Positions 44,263 to 57,115 of a stretch of 64,000 nucleotides of DNA are shown here, piece after piece (the stretch's first letter is position 1; each line of letters begins with the position of its first letter). This DNA is from Volutella citrinella. Lineage: Eukaryota > Ascomycota > Sordariomycetes > Hypocreales > Nectriaceae. The DNA is taken from positions 4,216,001 to 4,280,000 of the forward strand of contig JAWZSP010000003.1 of assembly GCA_034401135.1 (NCBI GenBank), in the 5' to 3' direction. The notes under the pieces were generated by a model. That model did not search any database, was not told the DNA's origin, and saw nothing but the letters and a program-made list of their open reading frames with translations. The position numbers were made by a program, and so were the translations under genes.

Positions 44263-46120
44263 GGTTGCTGTCACCGAAGGCTGGAGAGTACGGATGGCCT
44301 TCGAGTCGATCCCCAGAAGCTACGGTTGAATTGGACAAAGAGACTGACTGGGCGAGGACTACGCCAAACTAGAGGGCGTCCGGCGGCGGTTGGTTATATA
44401 GTTGGGACGGTCCCGTGGAGGGGACCGGAACCCGCGCCGGGCGAAGCGCGCCGGCCCCTCTCCATGGAAGCTAGAAGGGAGAGGGCGCGGATGGGGCGTT
44501 CCATAGCCAAGAGCCGCTCGCTGTGGGTGTAGAACGGAGTTTGGGTAATAGAAAATCGTCACTGGGCTGGATTTGCCCCTCATTGCACCGCAAGAGGTAA
44601 CTCGCACCCCAGTCGACGGTCATGCAAGGTCCTATGATGCCATGGGACTATGAGAATTTGCCGGCTCTTCGACCCACCAGATGCGCAAGTACCGGGTTGG
44701 CCGCGATCTTCGACCAGGGCGATGGGTTTGACTGTTCATCTTGGCGGTTCTCATGATGGAAACGCAAAACCCAAAGCAGCAGCTTTCGCCGGCGGTGTGG
44801 ATGGGAGAGCCGCTGTTGGATGCCCGATTTGTACTAGTTCCGGATGCAGTTGACGGCCCCCACCGGCTTGGCCCAACTAAGCAAGTATGTACGAGAGGCG
44901 CAGACACGGTGAGCCTAAATACGACTAATTATTGCCTGTAGAGAATGCTGTTTCTCGCTTTAGCTGCCAACTGCGTAAATCTTAATACACATGACAGCAC
45001 TTTGACTCCACGGATCGGATCCCATCTCATCCCCAGTAAATGATGTCAGACTCAGATAACTTAGGAAGCAATTCTGTCCCGCCAATACTGCTTGGCAACC
45101 AACGCATGCAGCCTTTGTGCGCCTTGCATCAAAAATAAGTGCCGCCGGGTTTGTGCCGCAGAAACAGTTTCCATTAGTCACAGTTCGAATCCCTCGTCTC
45201 GTTCTTCGCCTCGACTGCTTGGCAGGCGTGAGTCATGCCCCTTTGGGAAGCCCACAACGGCCACTTTGCATTTGGACATTGGAAATTCGGTACAGCAGCT
45301 CTTACAAATGCCTATGAATCAAAACAAGTGCTCTGCCAATAGCCTCCGTTGACTTCCAAAGAGTCCTTGCCGCCGCAACCTGAGCCACGCTGTTTCGATC
45401 CTGTGCCTGATTGGACCGGGTGTGAAGGGAAAAAACTGCAAGCCAGGCTTATTATTATTCAATGGTCAAGTGAGGACTCTGCTGCTAGTCCAATTGCTGC
45501 GTTGCGCAGAAACGATAACAGTTGCTGTGCTCACGGTGTGCACATATCCGTTGATTGTTGAGCTCGTCTGTCAATTACTCCATCTGGCATCTTTCTACGA
45601 CAAAGTTACCTGTTTTATCCGTATTACTCCCCGACGCTACTCCTGCGAAATAAACGCCATCTCATCAGTGTCTGTAAAGTGAGCAGCTTCGGCTCCGGAG
45701 ATGGAGTCATCGAAGCCGAGTCATCCATAGGCCGCTGCCAGATGGTCGGCGTGGGCTGCCTGTACTGGTATAGCGCCGGGCCAAGTGCAGCGTTGGAGGC
45801 AGGTAGCGCCAAATTCTGGGGCAAAGATGCCCTGCAGATCTATCGTGAGGGCCCAAGCTCCCGGCAACGTGCTCCGTGCTCCTTCTCCATGACCCTCTGC
45901 TGCGGTTGTGCGGCTCTTGCACACCAACCACATCATCCCGTTGGATTGCAACCCTGTCTGGAATTCGGCTGTCTGTCCGATAAGATACTGTCACCGACCG
46001 GACTGACTGATTGACAACCTTGATCCGACGACTGACGTACTAAGCACACACACGCACGCACACACGTTGTGTCGTGAGTCGTGACAGAGCTGCCAGCTCC
46101 TGTCACGGCCAGCCCGTGCC
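44263..46120. other. Divergent promoter region between ENA ATPase and Zn2Cys6 gene
   Basis: 1.9 kb. Short open frames have no domain content. A B-box-like AGTTCGAATCC at 45182-45192 is not part of a foldable tRNA. A CACACGCACGCACACAC stretch lies near 46045-46065. Confidence 0.45.
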
Positions 46121-48052
46121 ATGTCCTTCGCTGGCGGGATGAACGACGACAGCAGCGCAACCTCCACTCCCGCCGCCGCCGCCGCTGCTGCTTCTGCTTC
46201 TACTTCTGCCGCCTCTGCCAGTGTCCACACCAATGGCAACGCCGCCAACAGTCCCGGGACCACACCCGCCCCTGGTGTGGTCGCGGGCCGTCCCCGCAAG
46301 AACCGCACAAAGACCTTTTCCGGCTGCTGGACCTGCCGGGCAAAGCACGTCAAGTGCGATGAGCAGCGCCCAGAGTGCAACCGGTGTCGCCGCGCGGGAC
46401 TCAGCTGCGAGGGTTACGGCGTGAGGCTATCGTGGACCTCCGTCAGGGGGCCGACCAACTTCCGGGGCCGCGCCTCCGCCGTGGGCAAACATACGCCGCC
46501 GGGGCCGACGAGTCCTCGCCAGTTCGTCGAGCCATCTGCTGCTCCGTCTGCGGGTGTCGATTCCGCCGGCGCAGAGGCTCAGGATGTCGTCGGGGCTCCG
46601 GCGGCCGCCAGCATCATCACCACGCCGGACAACATGGGCCAGATCACAATGGCGGATGACTCGTCGAGCGAGAATGCCCCGATGAGCTTCGGCCCATCCC
46701 CGCTGCCAGTGGCTGACACCATCGGCGCCAGCTACTCTGATGTTGCTTGGCTGCCTCCGCCCCTGTCCATATCATCGCCATCCTCCTACATCCAGGCCCA
46801 GCTGGACCAGTCGACCGTCGAGGCGCCAGGCGCGCAGCGGGTGCGGCATCTGGATACCCTGCCCAGCCCGGCCCTCCAGGTCCAGTTGATGGAGCACTGG
46901 GCCATGCACCTGTGCGATTCGCTCAACCCCGTCCCGGGCATCCACAACCCGCTCAGGACAATCATGATGCCCCTCGCCCTGGAGGGCGCCCGAGAGGATC
47001 TCAGGGTGTCGACAGGCGCGACAGCCCTGTTCCACCTCATCTGCGCCACCTCTGCCTTCCAGCTCGCCCGCACGAGGGAGCCCCCGGAGTCAAGGCGCAC
47101 CTTTGAGAACCTCGCCCTCGAGCACCACAACCTCGGCATCACCCACTTGCGCCAGAACATCCAGTCCGACGACCCCAGCCAGTGCGTGTCCCTGCTCGCC
47201 TCTCTCGTTATGTGCATGTTCAACGAGGCTATCCAGGCGCCGTCGCCCTTCTGGCGCCTACACATCCGCGGCGCCGTTGAGTGGGTCAACCACATCAACC
47301 CCCAGACCTGGAACCAGACCGAGGGCGCCTCGACCCTGTACCAGATGTTCAACGGCATCGCCACCCTGATCCAGACCCAGCTGCTGCTCGATGACCACAA
47401 CTCGCCTGCCTGGGAGCTGGCCTGGGCCCCCTGCTCTCAGCCGGAGCCCTACGTGCTGTACCAGGTCTGGGGCATGCCCCAGCCCATCTTCCAGGGCATC
47501 CTGGCGATGAACCAGCTGCAGCTTGAGGCCAAGCGCTCCGGGAACCAAGCCTCGCCCGAGAGGGAGAGCCTGCTCGCGCAAAAGGCCGACCGCCTCGAGG
47601 TTGAACTCTACCTCTCCTCCCCAGCAAAGCCCGACCCCTCGTTCACCAAGGATTCTGGCGACCTCATCTACCACCACGGATACACATTCTACTTTGCCGC
47701 GCTGATGTACATGAAGCGCGCCATCAAGGACGTGCCCGTCGAACAAGTGCAGGACCTCGTCGAGCAGTCCCTCGCCCACATGGAAGCTCTGCTGCCCTGC
47801 ACCCACCGCCCCTTTGCGCCCATGACGTGGCCCATCGCCATCGTCGCCTTTGAGACCTCCAGGCCCGCCCTTCAGCAGCGCATGCTACACTGCCTTGAGG
47901 CCTTCCACGAAAGATCACAGCTGGCCCTGTTCCCCCACTTGGTGCAGATGGTTAAGAGCCTGTGGTCCATGCGCAAGTCTGAGGGCAATGAGAATCTGAA
48001 ATGGAACAAGACGTCGTTGGGCTCTGGCCTCGACAGCTTGATGATGCTGTAA
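46121..48052 (+). CDS. Zn2Cys6 transcription factor
   Basis: One exon, 643 residues. The zinc cluster has Cys69, 72, 79, 86, 89 and 96 (spacing 2-6-6-2-6), in SGCWTCRAKHVKCDEQRPEC, followed by a basic linker ending VRLSW. The preceding N-terminus is an Ala/Ser/Thr low-complexity stretch with a basic patch GRPRKNRTK. The rest (about 240-640) is the helical fungal transcription-factor region of the Fungal_trans_2 type, with LFHLICATSAFQLART and HHNLGITHLRQNI. The GCWTCR...RLSW style resembles the ArgR/Arg81 and UgaA group of nitrogen-metabolism regulators, but assignment to a pathway is not possible. The divergent neighbour is the ENA ATPase. Confidence 0.9.
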   Translation: MSFAGGMNDDSSATSTPAAAAAAASASTSAASASVHTNGNAANSPGTTPAPGVVAGRPRKNRTKTFSGCWTCRAKHVKCDEQRPECNRCRRAGLSCEGYGVRLSWTSVRGPTNFRGRASAVGKHTPPGPTSPRQFVEPSAAPSAGVDSAGAEAQDVVGAPAAASIITTPDNMGQITMADDSSSENAPMSFGPSPLPVADTIGASYSDVAWLPPPLSISSPSSYIQAQLDQSTVEAPGAQRVRHLDTLPSPALQVQLMEHWAMHLCDSLNPVPGIHNPLRTIMMPLALEGAREDLRVSTGATALFHLICATSAFQLARTREPPESRRTFENLALEHHNLGITHLRQNIQSDDPSQCVSLLASLVMCMFNEAIQAPSPFWRLHIRGAVEWVNHINPQTWNQTEGASTLYQMFNGIATLIQTQLLLDDHNSPAWELAWAPCSQPEPYVLYQVWGMPQPIFQGILAMNQLQLEAKRSGNQASPERESLLAQKADRLEVELYLSSPAKPDPSFTKDSGDLIYHHGYTFYFAALMYMKRAIKDVPVEQVQDLVEQSLAHMEALLPCTHRPFAPMTWPIAIVAFETSRPALQQRMLHCLEAFHERSQLALFPHLVQMVKSLWSMRKSEGNENLKWNKTSLGSGLDSLMML

Positions 48053-48400
48053 TTCATGCAACTTTTGTGGAATTCGGGGGCGGCGCACGGGGACTGAAAC
48101 TCTCATCAATCATAGCCATGTCAGTCGGGGAAAGGAAGTAATACAAAAAGGCAACAGGTATCAGCACACTACTCACATTGTTATAGACTGGGTCAGGTAC
48201 ATGCATACGCAGCGCATCATATCAGGGATTATAAACGTTGGGTACCGGCAATCACTGCATAGAATGAACGAAACAAGCATCAAGTAGAAGCCCAGTGCAA
48301 AGACTGGATCCTTATGTGGTATTTAATGTTCAGCATTTAGTCATAATAACATCGCTTTGCGCTTATTTTGGCATTCCGTCTTGTACACGCATTTCCCTCT
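48053..48400. other. Intergenic region between converging genes
   Basis: 0.35 kb of AT-rich 3' sequence. No feature seen. Confidence 0.4.
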
Positions 48401-49504
48401 CTACAGGAGATCAATGATACCCTCGGCGGCATAGTCAATGTTGGTGCCGAAGTTCTTGGCGTTGGTCTAAAAAAGTTGCTGTTAGTCCCATATCACATAC
48501 AGAGACCGGTGTTGGGGCAGAAACATACCTGGATATAGAGAATTCCATCCTCGAAGACGACCTCGTTGTACGACTTCTTGATCTCGCCGACACGGAAGTG
48601 CACCTCCTTCTTCTCAATGGCCTCAACAATACCCTCCTGGAGCATGTCGTCCTCAGGGACCTTCTGGCCAGTGAGGTACCAGTTCACACCCTCAAGGTAC
48701 TTGAGGATGAAGCTGCCCAGGTTGGTGGGGTAGTCATCGCGAACGTCGGGGCCACCGGCCTTGAGGGCAGCGTAGGTCTCCTCAAAGTTGGGGTGGATGG
48801 TGATACCCTCAGTGCCGAGGATCTTGTTGAACTTCTCCGTGACCTCGGCGATCTTGGGCTCGTAGTCAACGGCGATGCCCTTGCGAGCGGAGAAGTTCAT
48901 GGGGAGGCCCGCCTGGTCGGCCTCGTCGAGGGCCTTGGTCAACTTAGCCTCCTCGAAGGCGTAGTCGACGTTGGTGCCCAGGTTGCCCTCGGTGAAGAGG
49001 ATGCAGAGCTGGCCCTCAGCGGTGACCTTGGGGCCGCTGTAGGAGACGGTCTTGTTCTCATCAAAGTCCATGGTGATGACGTGGGCGTGAGCAATGGTGT
49101 TGATGTCGTTCTTGACACCATCTCCATTGCGGGAGAGGAAGTACTTCAGTTGGTACTCGGCACCAGCGACGTAACTGAAATTGACAAGTTAGCTGTTGAG
49201 ACACAACAGGCAGGTTCCGTGTGAAACTCACGCCTTGATGCAGGCGCCAAGAGAGCCGTGGCCGTAAGAGCCCTCCTCAGCATAGGGCCAGATTGCAGCG
49301 GGGTTGATATCAATGGTCCAGGTCTCGCCCAGAAGTTCAGAGATGCTCTTCTCGAGGCTCTCCTTGCTGGCATCCCACTCATCACGAACTATGAAGCGGC
49401 GTTAGCACACATGTCCACCCATGATTGCTTGTAGACACAGTCAACTTACCGTTCTTGCGAACGGCGAGGGGGAGCTTCTCGGCGGGGGGGAGACGGCCAG
49501 GCAT
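48401..49504 (-). CDS. Unknown, probably abundant cytosolic protein with an internal repeat
   Basis: Four exons on the minus strand (49504-49450, 49388-49232, 49174-48529, 48466-48401) give 307 residues. The start (MPGRLPPAEKLPLAVRKN) has no signal peptide and no membrane segment. Codons are almost all C- or G-ending, as in highly expressed genes. Two segments resemble each other: LCILFTEGNLGTNVDYAFEE (about 129-148) and LYIQTNAKNFGTNIDYAAEG at the C-terminus (about 283-302). Each is preceded by a Y-[FY]-L-[ST] segment (LKYFLS, NWYLTG), which suggests an ancient duplication of a beta-rich unit. No family was recognised; the intact splice sites and codon bias show that it is a real gene. Confidence 0.82.
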
Positions 49505-51392
49505 GGTTGCAATAGAGGAATGTGAGAGGTGGAAATGGATGAGTAGTTGATGAGAATGGATTGGATGACTCGGATTGGAGACTTGACAGTGAGCAGGACT
49601 AGGAGAGGTTTATATGTTTCTAGATGAGTGACCCCTGAATCCTGGATTCAGCCACGATTCCCTTGACCTGTTCAAAGAGGGGCATCAATACGGATAGCTT
49701 CCAAGCCTGCCGTCTCTTCCGTGGCGCTGCCAGGAACCGCCAAGTTGGGCAGGCAACGCGATGCGTGCGAGGCAGAATACACCCCCGCCTCCTGAGATGC
49801 TCGCGACCACGCCCCGCGCAGCTTCACGATAGTGACGTTGCCAAAAGAGGCCTGGTCAAATGAGCCAATATGATCCAACAGGGGCGGCGGCAAACTGGCC
49901 CGCAGCTAGAGCTGAGCTTGGCGGCGTCATGAGCAGGTGCACATCGGTAGTGCCAGGCTTGACTGGCACAGTCGCGTCTCCTCCCCTCCTCGGGTGCTGG
50001 AGATTGAAGCTACAACCCAGATGGAGCAAGTCTGTGAATGGGGCCTCATGGCCGGGGCGTTTTCCCGCTTGCAACAAACGCCACGACGCCCAGCTGAAAG
50101 TTTAGCGCGCGCTGTGTTCCATAGCTCTGGACTGGGCGCGAAGGTTTGCTTGGTGCCTGCAGCACGCAGATGCGGGATCCCTGTTGGAGCTCCTGTTTCA
50201 AGATGTCCTGCCTGGGATCCCGCGGCGTGAAAAGATTGTCAAGCTGTCGGCGAGCCCAATTGGTGATGGAATGGGCTGTTTGCCGAGGTGGCATCGCCAA
50301 TTCACTTACATCGTCGACCCGTGCACACGCCAGGCAGCCTTCCGCTAGTGACAATCACACTTGCCGGGCTGGCAGCAGCCCTATGGGGCCTCCATCGCCT
50401 GGGCCCTGGCTCAATTTCGGCGCAGGTTCCTGGAGTCAGGCCAGATAGCCTGTTCCTCTGACAGCCTGGCTGGCGAAGAATGGCGGGGCTGGTTGGAGCT
50501 GAAGCGACATGCAACTGTTAGCTACCTTAGCCTTTGGTTCAACAACTGGTTGGCCTCCCAAGAGCCGGTTCAGGGGCACGTGTAGTGTCAAGAAACCCAA
50601 AGACCAGCCACAATAGACATGAATGGAGGGAGGCTACATTCAACAGAGGCACCCTGCAGGTGCAGGCGTCCAGAATATCTTCAAGCCGACGAGGTTGGTG
50701 ACGAAGCCTTCCAATGGGATCTCCTCTCAACTAGGGCGGATTTCAGCCACGCAGGTTGCCAGAGCGCACAACCCCTGAGCATCGGCCTTGGGGGAGAAGC
50801 TAAGGTAGCTTGGGTGACGAGTCGGAATCCCGCTTGTGCGTGGCGCTCATTCGCGGCCATGTTGCTCATTCAGCAACAGATTTGCATCAAGCGTTCCGCA
50901 TGGCAAGGCAGACCAGATTCACGGCGATGCATGCAGGACCCCTGGTCATGGCTGAGGGGCGGGCCGCGCTGCAGCTTCACCAATGGAAGCACACCGCCAA
51001 TGGTCGTTGCAATTGAAGCGACAGCACCTCCGAGGGTGAGGGTGCCGATGAATCCGGTGTCAGCGCGAAGATGGCATCTGGTAGTAGTGCCTCTGTCGTG
51101 ATTGCCAAAGTCATCGAGGGTCTTCACCATCGGGATGAAGGAAGGCACGGCCTTGCCTTGCAGTGACCTACCTGCCTGCTGCGGCTGAACGACAGTCAGG
51201 TAACCCCTGGAAAAACGGGGGCGTACCTGTCCCGAAGTGCCGGCCCCACCTCGCTTCTCAGCCCCGTGGCTGCCCCGCCAAAGCTGGAGCCTGCCTCCCC
51301 AACATCCATTGCACCAGCTCTGTTCTCCGGCCGTGACCTTCAGCATCCAGTGACAAGTGACAGCCCACCGGCCACACGCCCACTCGTCCAAC
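49505..51392. other. Divergent gene-poor interval
   Basis: 1.9 kb between divergent genes. The longest open frame (minus, 50870-51412, 180 codons) overlaps the start of the dynactin gene and has no recognised domain. No RNA gene or repeat seen. Confidence 0.4.
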
Positions 51393-52066
51393 ATGTCCCG
51401 TCGCCCAGCCAAGGGCGACTACATCGAGACGGTAAGTCTGGGTTGTTTCCTCTCCCGCCGCCCTTCTCCTATCCTGCCCTCCTTGGCGGAGGCTGACCTG
51501 CGCGCATCGAGTAGGACACAGGCAACAAGGTCGCCCGCAAGGCCGTCCTCGTCGGCACCCAGAACATCATGCTGGGCGGCAAGACCGTCATACAGCCCGA
51601 GGTCATGATACGCGGCGACCTAGCCCGTACTGCCTCTTCGTCCTCGTCGGGCGGCGCCCCCGCCAGCAACACCGCCGTCGCCATCGGTCGATACTGCTTC
51701 CTCGCTCGCGGCGCCCTGCTGCGTCCCCCCGGCCGCATATACAAGGGCTCTTTTACATATATGCCACTGCGCATGGGAGACCACGTATTCGTTGGTCAGG
51801 GGAGCGTTATTCAGGCTGCTAGCATTGGGAATCACGTCCACGTCGGCAAGGGCTGCACTGTTGGCGAGTTTGCCATCGTCAAGGACTATGTCAAGATCCT
51901 GGACGGTACAGTCGTGCCGGCGAGCATGGTCATCCCCAGTTTCTCCATAGTGGCAGGCCAGCCGGCGCGGGTCGTGGGCGAGATTCCAGAAGGTGGACAT
52001 GACGAGTTTGAGCTAAGAGATCTCTACAAGACGGTTGGCAATAATCCTCACCCACCGCCGCTATGA
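51393..52066 (+). CDS. Dynactin subunit p25 (dynactin 5)
   Basis: Two exons (51393-51431, 51515-52066) give 196 residues. The N-terminus MSRRPAKGDYIET joins DTGNKVARKAVLVGTQNIML, matching the p25 start. The body is a left-handed beta-helix of hexapeptide repeats (VIQPEVMIRGDLAR, VAIGRYCFLARGALL, HVFVGQGSVIQAASIGNHV, VHVGKGCTVGEFAIV). p25 sits in the pointed-end complex of dynactin with Arp11, p62 and p27, and is needed for dynein-driven movement of early endosomes in hyphae. A serine-rich insertion (SSSSSGGAPAS) lies at about residues 52-62. Confidence 0.93.
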
Positions 52067-53772
52067 GATAGCCTTGGCCGAGAGATGCCCCACGCATGAA
52101 GCGATTCAAGGTATCCTTGCGATTCAATCTCGAATCGCAATGCGCCAGCCGTCGCCAAAGGGTTGCATGGCAAGTCGTCAATGCTCATTGGAGTAGCAAC
52201 AACGCAGATGATCAGGCTGCGCCACGGGCGCACTCTGTTGAATCTGGGTAAGACTGTTGTCCGGCGACAATGACTGCAGAGAGACATTCCGTCATGGTGA
52301 GGATCGTTGAACATGGAAAGGAGAACCAAATGATACCCCTTGATGTTATCGAATATATGATAATACGATGCTTTATGGCTCACAGTCCTTGCTAGTTCCT
52401 CGTTTGCCTGAGCCTTGAACCCTTGTGCGACGACCCCATTTATAACTACTGACACTTCAATAGAGTCTTTGTATCGCTCTTCAGACGCAAGTGCTGCTCG
52501 GAGTCGGTATACTTGGTGGGTGTTCACATGCTGCTACCAGGTAGTGCAATAGTAGCACACTGCATGCAGACATCAGTCGAGACGGGCGGCGGCTAGCCTT
52601 AAATGGCTGATGTAAATATCATGCGGATCATACACATCTACGTCACAGAGTTACACGCATCAAAACAGAATGCTACCTTGGGCTAGATGGATCTCTTTGG
52701 GTCCAATGTGACGTGCAGGCATGAATCTAGCTTCCACGATAAAATGCAGAGTGATTTCCCAAGTAATTGTGTTCTCAACCATACCCTACAGAATCAGACT
52801 ATGTTGAGAGGCCTGCATGAATGTGCCAACGCCACACTAGGAGACTCCAGCCAACTCGTGTCGCCGTGTCAAGCCTGACAGCTGCGGAATCTCAAAAGCC
52901 AAAAAGCCTAAAAGCTCCTCAGTAGTCACCCGGCTGTATCCGAGCCTCTTGGAGCGGCTTGGAGCGGGCGGCTGGCTCAACCGGTTTGACCCACCAGCTC
53001 CCGCTCTGCCATCCGCCGAGCCTCTTGTCTCCGAGAACTCCGACCATCGGCGTCCGCCATCACGGTCCTCTCGCCCCCACTCAACTGCCTCACACTTCTC
53101 CGCACGGGGCGTGAATTGGGTTTTTAGCGCATGGGGGCTTTGACTCATTTGTGCCTATGGCGATGTCGTGTGCTCATTAAACTAGAATCAATGCACGCGA
53201 GCCGGAGCATCACCATGATCAATGCGAAAACTTGCGAGTTTGGGAATATCGTTTGATTCATCATTTTCAATGGAGCGAAATCTCAATCCAAGAAAAATCA
53301 TATCAAGCCCGTTCTAGGCGAGTAGGACAGTCGAAGGCGGTGCATCGCCTCTAGTCCAAGTTGCAAAGAATATCTAGTAGACCGGGGGTATAAACCGCAG
53401 AGAACTCCTCCAGAAAACGAAACCGCCCGGGGAAGCGATTTGGTCTATCGTGAATGTCGAGGCGCCACTAGCAAAAAAGAAGTGTAAGAAAAATCCATCA
53501 AACGCTCGTACAAAAGCTGTTCGAATCTCCGTTTTTAAAATCCGTAAACGCCGCGTAACCCTGTAAATGCTCAAAACAGAACGCTCCTTTCTCCCTTCCC
53601 GCCTTCTTTTTTTCCGCGTCAAGTAAATGTACAAAACTCCTGAACTTTATCGGTGTCGTGGAAAAGTATAATGCAAATGTTTGGGTGATGGTGGTGTAGT
53701 GGAGATGTGTCGATGTTAGGGTCGCAGCATTGTGTCGGCGATCCTGGTCGACGTGGTTGGACGAGGAACGGC
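52067..53772. other. Gene-poor interval between converging genes
   Basis: 1.7 kb, moderately AT-rich, including the 3' ends of the dynactin p25 and Ups2-like genes. Open frames are short and unordered. Nothing recognised. Confidence 0.45.
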
Positions 53773-54336
53773 TCATAGAGCCATCTGCTGCTGACGAGCC
53801 TTCTCCTCGGCAAAAACAAGGCGGCTCATCTCAAGGACGCGCTCAAAGCCCTCGCGGCCCTTGGCAGCGTTCTCCTTAAAGCGGTGAACAAGGGCGTCCT
53901 CGAGGGTGTTCTTGATTCGCTGCCAGCCACCGCACAGGGCGGTAATGTTGGCGGTCTGGATGAACTGGGTTTGGTGCGCGCTCAGGGGCTTGTAGACAAC
54001 CTCCTCTTGGACATTGACGAGGTTGTTCCAAGTGAGGTTCTGGCTGACCATGGTGACCGTCTTGTTGGCAGGGTCGACGTAGCTAGCCTCGTACACGAAG
54101 CTGTCGTCGAGGCTGCAGCCGACGATTGACTTGACCCATCCGGGAGTCGATTGCTTGCAGGTGATGAGGCGCTCGGTTCGAAGGATGCCAGTCTTGGGAT
54201 CGACCTCTCGCGAGAGCGTGTCGACGGCGATGACATGAGTCGACTTGTTGTTCCAGGGGCCGTACTTTCGCCAGTTTGCCGTGGACACCTCGTCCCACGA
54301 GTACTCAAAGGTCGCGGTGTTAGAGAAGACCTTCAT
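53773..54336 (-). CDS. PRELI/MSF1 domain protein, Ups2/Ups3-like
   Basis: One exon, 187 residues. The PRELI domain occupies almost the whole protein: MKVFSNTATFEYSWDEVSTA at the start, THVIAVDTLSREVD (about 33-46), TERLITCKQSTPGWVKSI and a final amphipathic helix ending EEKARQQQMAL. Tryptophan in STANWRKYGPW and the TERLIT block place it with yeast Ups2/Ups3 rather than Ups1. The Ups2-Mdm35 complex moves phosphatidylserine across the mitochondrial intermembrane space for conversion to phosphatidylethanolamine. Ups1-like partner at 5460-6158. Confidence 0.92.
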   Translation of the reverse strand: MKVFSNTATFEYSWDEVSTANWRKYGPWNNKSTHVIAVDTLSREVDPKTGILRTERLITCKQSTPGWVKSIVGCSLDDSFVYEASYVDPANKTVTMVSQNLTWNNLVNVQEEVVYKPLSAHQTQFIQTANITALCGGWQRIKNTLEDALVHRFKENAAKGREGFERVLEMSRLVFAEEKARQQQMAL

Positions 54337-55534
54337 TGTGGCGTATATTCGCGGAATCGATCGAGGGTCGATAGGCGGATGTTTGGATGGCGGTGGTTGA
54401 GGAAGGGAAGGAAGGTCGGCCGGCTCAGGAGGGAAGCTCGAATTGGAGTCAGTCCCGTTTTTTTTTTTTCTCGGCTCAACTGGAGCAACAAAGGCAAGCC
54501 AAGACTGAATCCCGGAAACGGATCAAACACGGGCCAGCACGCTCAAGCGGAAGGCAGAAAAGCGCAAAGATGTCTTTTTAATCAATATAAGCAAAAAGAC
54601 ACGCGAGAAAAGCGCTTTGGGGATTCCCAGTCGTGAGTGATTGATGGATGTGCGGGCTTTTTTCTGGGACCGCGTTCTTGATAAATTTACTCCCGCATGT
54701 GAAGAAAGTCGCTATCTCCGGCTGCGCTCGGACGGGCTAGGCGCTGCAATTTGCAGACTATTCCCGATACGGAACAAAAGCTAGCTTAGAGGGTTAGCGC
54801 AGGCGACATCGCGAGAAAGCCTCGGAATCTGCAATTTTACATGCCGTTGATTGGCCCGGCCGGCAGGAGCGACACAAGCACAGCGCAAAAACTAGAACCT
54901 GCGACCACTACGAGGTCAGCCACAGGTGGCGATGGCGGAGGCTCAAGAACGCATCCGCACCGATCGTCGCTCATGTGCCACCACCCAACGAGGATGCCCC
55001 GGAGTGTGTATCAGACAGGATTTTACGGATGCGGGAACCCCGGATTATGGAGCAACGGACCCTTCCTAGAATTCTGGGGATACTGATACAGTACACACAC
55101 AGTACTGCAAGTTTACAAGGCGATGCACCAGTGTGACGTTTGAATCGATCTAGCAGATCTCACATCCTTGGCCGTCTTGACACGGCTGCCGTCTGCTGTG
55201 CACCACACCCTTCCAGGGCCAAGATGCCCGGGCAAGCCTCGTGCATGAGTGGGGCGGCCATGCAACGACATACACCGAGGTTAGGACTTGCGGTTGATAT
55301 CCCTAAGCCGAGAGAGACGGGGACCAACGTCTGGACTAGTAATTCACTATATCGTCGTCGTTTTTCTTCAATCTTTTGGCCCGAGCAGACGAACCTTGTT
55401 TGGCACACGACTCCTCGGCTTCCGCGCCGGCGAGACCTGCAACGGGCATTGCGTCTTGGCTGGACTCGGCTATCTACAAGTGGAGAGTCTTATTTCAGAG
55501 TCCATCTCGCAAATCCATGGCGGCTGCCAATACC
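54337..55534. other. Intergenic region
   Basis: 1.2 kb upstream of the Ups2-like gene and downstream of methionine aminopeptidase 2. The pyrimidine-rich complement near 54400-54480, with a T10 run, is the likely Ups2 leader. No gene seen. Confidence 0.4.

Positions 55535-57115
<1,581 letters not shown>

Noticed and set aside
45182..45193. AGTTCGAATCCC resembles a tRNA B box
   Set aside because: The flanking bases do not form a T-stem and no A box or acceptor pairing is found upstream.
50870..51412. 180-codon minus-strand open frame upstream of dynactin p25
   Set aside because: Overlaps the dynactin start codon, shows no known domain and has no codon bias like neighbouring genes.
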